This document shows positions 46,988 to 50,452 of a DNA stretch of 50,452 bases, piece by piece (within the stretch, counting starts at the first letter, position 1; every line of letters starts with the position of its first letter). The notes beneath the pieces are model-generated. The model had not been told where the DNA came from. It saw only the letters and a list, made by a program, of their open reading frames with translations, and searched no databases. The stretch comes from Actinomycetes bacterium. GTDB lineage: Bacteria; Actinomycetota; Thermoleophilia; Solirubrobacterales; 70-9. The DNA lies in assembly GCA_023436605.1 (NCBI GenBank), contig JAEZIQ010000162.1:1-50452 (forward strand). Reading direction: 5' to 3'. Both the position numbers and the translations under genes were made by a program.

Positions 46988-47007
46988 ACCTGTGGTACGA
47001 CAGGTGT
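46988..47007. promoter_or_regulatory. Palindrome upstream of the second DUF559 gene
   Basis: Perfect 7-bp arms CACCTGT and ACAGGTG with a 6-nt spacer lie 27 bp before the gene's ATG. This is an operator-like site, possibly for autoregulation by its winged-helix domain. Confidence 0.4.
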
Positions 47008-47074
47008 GACAAATGTGCAACGGACCGGGGCGTCTGCCTGGTCGAGCTTCCTCAGGGTGGAGGCGTGGAGAGAT

Positions 47075-47117
47075 GAGATGGCTGAACTGGGTTGTTATCG
47101 CCGCAAACGGCCGTCCC
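47075..47117 (+). repeat. 43-bp hairpin element, copy E
   Basis: Left arm GAGATGGCTG pairs with CGGCCGTCCC through G-C, A-T and G-T pairs (one mismatch). The loop has TTATCGCCGCAAA. It is 32 of 43 identical to copy D, in the same orientation. The rest of the 226-bp hemB upstream gap shows the palindrome at 46988 and the hemB -10. Confidence 0.75.
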
Positions 47118-47175
47118 GAATCGTGTCGGGGTGCGTCGCGCGGGCGGGGACGGGGTTCGGGCTTATCTTCGTGCC

Positions 47176-47181
47176 TAGACT
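47176..47181 (+). promoter_or_regulatory. -10 box of hemB
   Basis: TAGACT ends 6 nt before the hemB ATG, placing the expected transcription start at or within a base of the A of ATG. Confidence 0.5.
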
Positions 47182-47187
47182 GGGTGC

Positions 47188-48159
47188 ATGAGTTTTCCGA
47201 GTACCCGCCTGCGACGGCTCCGTAGGACCCCGGCCCTCAGGGGGCTGGTGCGTGAAACGGCGCTTTCCCCGGCGGATCTGATCCAGCCCCTTTTCGTTAC
47301 CGCCGGAACCGACCTGCGTGAGCCGGTCGAGTCGATGCCCGGGATCAACCGCTTCTCGATCGCAGCCCTCGTCGAGGAAGCCGGCGAGATCGCCGAAGCC
47401 GGAATCCCGGCCGTGCTGCTTTTCGGGATTCCTTCCGAGAAGGACGAGGCGGGCAGCGGGGCCTACGACGACGAGGGCGTGGTCCAGATGGCGGTTCGCG
47501 CGCTCAAAGAGGCGCATCCCGACCTGATCGTGATCACCGACGTCTGTCTCTGCGAGTACACCGACCACGGACAGTGCGGTTTCGTCCGGGACGGCCAGGT
47601 CGACAACGACGTCACGGTCGAGCTGCTCGCCCGCACCGCGATCTCGCATGCCGAAGCGGGAGCCGACATCGTCGCGCCGAGCGACATGATGGACGGCCGG
47701 ATCGGCTCGATCCGCTACCAGCTCGACGAGGAAGGACACCCCGACACGGCGATCCTCTCCTACGCCGCGAAATACGCTTCCGCCTTCTACGGTCCCTTCC
47801 GGGAAGCGGCTGGATCGACCCCGCAGGTCGGCGATCGCAAGGGCTACCAGCTGGACCCCGCCAACAGCGACGAAGCGGTACGCGAAGCGAAACTGGACCT
47901 CGAAGAGGGTGCTGACGCACTGATGGTCAAGCCGGCTTCCCATTACCTGGACATCGTGCGCCGGGTAAAAGATGAGACCGGTGCCCCGGTCGCGGCCTAC
48001 CAGGTCTCCGGGGAGTACTCGGCGATCAAGGCCGCCGGTGCGAACGGATGGATCGACGAGAAGGCCGCCGTGCTCGAATCACTGGTTTCGATCCGCCGCG
48101 CCGGAGCTGACTTCATCGTCACCTACTTCGCCCGGGAAGCGGCAGGATGGCTCGAGTAG
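47188..48159 (+). CDS. hemB: Porphobilinogen synthase (delta-aminolevulinate dehydratase)
   Basis: 323 residues. It condenses two 5-aminolevulinate molecules to porphobilinogen for haem. Schiff-base lysines are Lys 195 (YAAKYASAFYG) and Lys 248 (LMVKPASHYLD). The zinc site is Cys 120, Cys 122 and Cys 130 in DVCLCEYTDHGQCG, so this is the zinc-dependent type; the His usual before the last Cys is Gln. The gene is followed after 16 bp by hemL. A leaderless promoter motif precedes the ATG. Confidence 0.97.
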   Translation: MSFPSTRLRRLRRTPALRGLVRETALSPADLIQPLFVTAGTDLREPVESMPGINRFSIAALVEEAGEIAEAGIPAVLLFGIPSEKDEAGSGAYDDEGVVQMAVRALKEAHPDLIVITDVCLCEYTDHGQCGFVRDGQVDNDVTVELLARTAISHAEAGADIVAPSDMMDGRIGSIRYQLDEEGHPDTAILSYAAKYASAFYGPFREAAGSTPQVGDRKGYQLDPANSDEAVREAKLDLEEGADALMVKPASHYLDIVRRVKDETGAPVAAYQVSGEYSAIKAAGANGWIDEKAAVLESLVSIRRAGADFIVTYFAREAAGWLE

Positions 48160-48175
48160 AAGTGGAGAGGAGCTG

Positions 48176-49603
48176 ATGTCAGGTCTGAGCCGGGGAGCCC
48201 CCGACAAGGTCACGATCAAGGTCCGCGGGGACGGTTCACCGCTCGGCGGAAGCCAGTCCGAGGTCGACCATCAGGAAGAGCAGCGGGCCAAGGCCGAGGC
48301 AGCTCGGGCCGCAGCTGGTCGCGCCAGCAACGCCGAACTTTTCGAACGTGCCAGCCGGGTCCTGCCCGGTGGAGTGAACTCCCCGGTCCGGGCGATGCGC
48401 CAGGTCGGACTCGACCCGGTCTTCATCGAATCGGCCGAAGGGGCCGAGGTGATCGATCGCGACGGGCGCCGATACCTCGACTGGGTCGGTTCCTGGGGCC
48501 CGATGATCCTCGGTCACACCGATCCGGAAGTACTGGAGGCGATCGCGCAGGCGGCCGCCCTCGGAACCAGCTTCGGTGCCGCCACCGAAGCCGAAGTCGA
48601 ACTGGGTGAGGAAGTCGCGTCGCGGATGCCCTCGGTCGAGATGATCCGCATGACTTCCTCCGGTACCGAGGCGGCGATGACCGCAGCCCGGCTCGCCCGC
48701 GCGGCAACCGGGCGCGAGGTCCTGGTCAAGTTCTCCGGCGCGTACCACGGTCATTCCGACGGATTGCTGGCCGAGGCCGGTTCCGGGGTTGCCACGCACG
48801 GCATCCCTTCGGGTCCGGGAATCCCGGCGGCCCAGGCAGCCGGCACCGTGGTGGTGCCCTGGAACGACCGCGCGGCGCTGAGCGAAGCTCTGAAGAATCA
48901 CGACGTCGCGGCGGTCTTCGCCGAGCCGATCGCCGCCAACATGGGCGTCGTGCCCCCGGTTGAGGGCTACCTCGAGTTTCTCCGCGAGGCAACGAGGGAG
49001 GCCGACGCGCTGCTGGTCTTCGACGAGGTGATCACAGGTTTCCGCGTTGCCCGCGGCGGCGCCCAGGAGCTCTATGACATCACCCCCGACCTGACCGTGA
49101 TGGGCAAGATCATTGGCGGTGGCCTGCCGGCAGCCGCGGTAGGTGGCCCCCGGGCACTGATGGAGCAACTCGCTCCCTCCGGTGACGTCTACCAGGCGGG
49201 CACACTCTCCGGCAACCCACTCGCGGTAGCCGCCGGCCTGACCACGCTGCGCCGCCTCGACGATGAGGCCTACGCCCGACTCGGAGTCCTGACCGACCGC
49301 CTGGTCGCCGGGCTCAGCAACCTGGCCGAGGAGCACAACCTCAACGTCGCCTCGGCCCCCGGTCTGGTCACCCTCTTCTTCTCGGCTCTGCCCGTACACG
49401 ACTTCGCCGGAGCGATGGCGACCGACCGCGAACGGCATGCCGCCTTCTATCGGGCGATGCTGGAACGGGGCATCTGGTTGCCGCCATCCCAGTTCGAAGC
49501 CTGGTTTATCTCGCTCGCCCACGATGAGATCGCGATCGACCGGACCCTGATGGCTTCGGCCGAGGCGCTGGCCGCGACCGCTCCGGGAAGGGCGATCGGT
49601 TGA
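48176..49603 (+). CDS. hemL: Glutamate-1-semialdehyde 2,1-aminomutase
   Basis: 475 residues from ATG, with GGAGAGGAG as ribosome site. It makes 5-aminolevulinate from glutamate 1-semialdehyde with PLP. Motifs: SRVLPGGVNSPVRA, SSGTEAAMTAARLAR, AYHGHSDGLL, VFDEVITGFRVARGG and the PLP lysine in VMGKIIGGGLPAAAVGG. About 50 residues precede the family's usual start; they are charged and Ala/Glu-rich, and no other in-frame start lies near the fold, so the extension seems real. Downstream of hemB in a tetrapyrrole operon using the C5 pathway. Confidence 0.96.
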   Translation: MSGLSRGAPDKVTIKVRGDGSPLGGSQSEVDHQEEQRAKAEAARAAAGRASNAELFERASRVLPGGVNSPVRAMRQVGLDPVFIESAEGAEVIDRDGRRYLDWVGSWGPMILGHTDPEVLEAIAQAAALGTSFGAATEAEVELGEEVASRMPSVEMIRMTSSGTEAAMTAARLARAATGREVLVKFSGAYHGHSDGLLAEAGSGVATHGIPSGPGIPAAQAAGTVVVPWNDRAALSEALKNHDVAAVFAEPIAANMGVVPPVEGYLEFLREATREADALLVFDEVITGFRVARGGAQELYDITPDLTVMGKIIGGGLPAAAVGGPRALMEQLAPSGDVYQAGTLSGNPLAVAAGLTTLRRLDDEAYARLGVLTDRLVAGLSNLAEEHNLNVASAPGLVTLFFSALPVHDFAGAMATDRERHAAFYRAMLERGIWLPPSQFEAWFISLAHDEIAIDRTLMASAEALAATAPGRAIG

Positions 49604-50199
49604 ACGCAGCAAGTCCGCTGGAACGCCTCGCCGCCCGAGTGCGCGAGGAGGGTCCGCCCCTGCTTACCCGGGACGCGGAAGAGCTGGCTCTGCTGGAGCC
49701 GGCCGCGACTCCTTTCGGTGAACTGGTCGCCAACGGCCCCCGGACCGCGGAGCGGAGAGACGAGTATGCCTTCGTGGTCGAAGCCGTCCGGGAGGGTTAT
49801 CTCTGCCATTACGGCAGTCCGCGGGTCCTCGTCAAAGCGGACCCGGACCTCGCTCTTTTGGCCGGCGATCTCTTCTACGCGATCGGTATTCGCGGTCTCG
49901 CCGACCTCGACGACCTCGAATCCACAGGAATCCTGTCGGATTTGATCCGGGTTGCCGCCGACCTCCAGGCGGCCGGCCGTCCCGACCTCGCCGAGACTTT
50001 GTGGCTGGGTCAGATTGTCGCATTGGCATGCGGAAAAAGCGACTCCTACGACGAGATGCTGGCGGCTCTCGAGCAAGGCCAGGAGGGGGCTGGAGAGGCC
50101 CTTTCCGGCTGGTCGAAAGGGCAGGCTGAGGCGAGTGGGCTCGGGCGGGAATTCGACACAGCGCTGACTGCAATAGACTCCGGCCCGTCGAATTTCTAG
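49600..50199 (+). CDS. Hypothetical protein, unknown family
   Basis: 199 residues from TTG, overlapping the hemL stop by 4 bp (TTGA). It is predicted mostly alpha-helical, acidic and soluble, with no signal peptide or membrane segment. A conserved-looking middle section (about 57-115) contains YAFVVEAVREGYLCHYG and LLAGDLFYAIGIRGL. Two Cys are present (one in LCHYG, one in LACGKS) but no recognisable metal or nucleotide motif. It links haem synthesis and the cytochrome bc Rieske gene, so a role in assembling or maturing that complex is a guess from position only. Confidence 0.75.
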   Translation: MNAASPLERLAARVREEGPPLLTRDAEELALLEPAATPFGELVANGPRTAERRDEYAFVVEAVREGYLCHYGSPRVLVKADPDLALLAGDLFYAIGIRGLADLDDLESTGILSDLIRVAADLQAAGRPDLAETLWLGQIVALACGKSDSYDEMLAALEQGQEGAGEALSGWSKGQAEASGLGREFDTALTAIDSGPSNF

Positions 50200-50203
50200 A
50201 AGC

Positions 50204-50452
50204 GTGTCTGATCCGTTGAACAAGAACTCCGAGACGGGGGAAACCCCCCGCGTCAAACTGCCCCCGGCCGAACCCCGCGGCTACTTCGAAGGCGAGTCCA
50301 TGACTCGTCGTCACGTCTTCACGGTCGCCAGCCAGGCGATCGGTGGCGTCGCCGCGGCCGCGGTCGTCCTGCCCGTGCTCGGGTTCGCCGTCGCTCCGCT
50401 CTTCACCCGCGGAGAGGAACGGTGGGAGGCGGTCGGCCCGGTCGACCAGTTC
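50204..50452 (+). CDS. qcrA: Rieske iron-sulfur subunit of cytochrome bc complex, N-terminal part
   Basis: 83 residues from GTG, running off the right edge. The visible part has a cytoplasmic start, then MTRRHVFTVASQAIGG with a twin-arginine-like pair, a hydrophobic helix (VAAAAVVLPVLGFAVAPLF) and WEAVGPVDQF. This is the standard beginning of actinobacterial quinol-cytochrome c reductase Rieske subunits. The 2Fe-2S-binding domain lies beyond the window, so the assignment rests on the N-terminal pattern. It starts 4 bp after the unknown gene's stop. Confidence 0.75.
   Translation, partial: MSDPLNKNSETGETPRVKLPPAEPRGYFEGESMTRRHVFTVASQAIGGVAAAAVVLPVLGFAVAPLFTRGEERWEAVGPVDQF

Overview
This GC-rich, gene-dense window carries the replication-origin neighbourhood of a bacterial chromosome. 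It also holds an actinobacterial-type cell-division/kinase operon (fhaA-fhaB-pstP-ftsW/rodA-pbpA-pknB). That gene order, the PASTA kinase, the class of Rieske protein starting at the right edge and the many apparently leaderless start codons point to Actinobacteriota. A deep lineage such as Thermoleophilia/Solirubrobacterales is my best guess, but this is inference and not proven by any single gene.

Layout, left to right. 72-6459 (minus) is a Wzx/Wzy-type surface-polysaccharide operon: CapD/FlaA1-like NDP-sugar dehydratase, LytR_C membrane protein, FlgD-Ig-like protein, O-antigen ligase/polymerase and flippase. 6544-10160 (plus) has uppP, purM and a Ser/Thr kinase with an extracellular domain. 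10323-11306 is a stand-alone AbiEi-like/DUF559 gene bracketed by inverted 45-bp hairpin elements. 11469-21227 (minus) has a first D-Ala-D-Ala ligase, then the division/kinase operon, whose first gene is a polytopic membrane kinase. 21357-23451 (plus) has a CARDB-domain membrane protein and pheA. 23543-32833 (minus) is gyrA, gyrB, a DUF721/DciA-like gene, recF, dnaN and dnaA. 33040-37531 (plus) is rpmH, rnpA, yidD, yidC, jag, rsmG, parA and parB, with a near-perfect parS site in the rnpA/yidD overlap. tRNA-Ile and a bifunctional-nuclease-domain protein follow. 38433-40714 (minus) is an aminotransferase plus a second Ddl. 40699-45795 has a membrane protein, an alkaline-phosphatase-superfamily enzyme, a YmdB-type phosphodiesterase and an ABC exporter. 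46002-46961 is a second AbiEi-like/DUF559 gene, again bracketed by hairpin elements. 47188-50452 has hemB, hemL, an unknown gene and the start of the Rieske subunit gene of a cytochrome bc complex.

Transcription diverges at dnaA/rpmH, so the origin should lie at or near 31.3-33.0 kb, but I see no convincing DnaA-box cluster. Envelope biogenesis dominates the rest: lipid-carrier recycling (UppP), peptidoglycan precursors (two Ddls), SEDS/PBP synthesis, kinase/phosphatase/FHA signalling and polysaccharide export.

The least expected content is repetitive. One family of 43-45-bp hairpin elements has a conserved loop core and covarying stems; it has five copies, four of them bracketing the two nuclease-like genes and one inside a coding sequence in frame. 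A second family of 74-bp intergenic repeats has four or five copies. Three tandem 35-bp copies cover the end of purM. Several genes also have a TANNNT -10 motif only 6-11 nt before the start codon, as expected for leaderless mRNAs.
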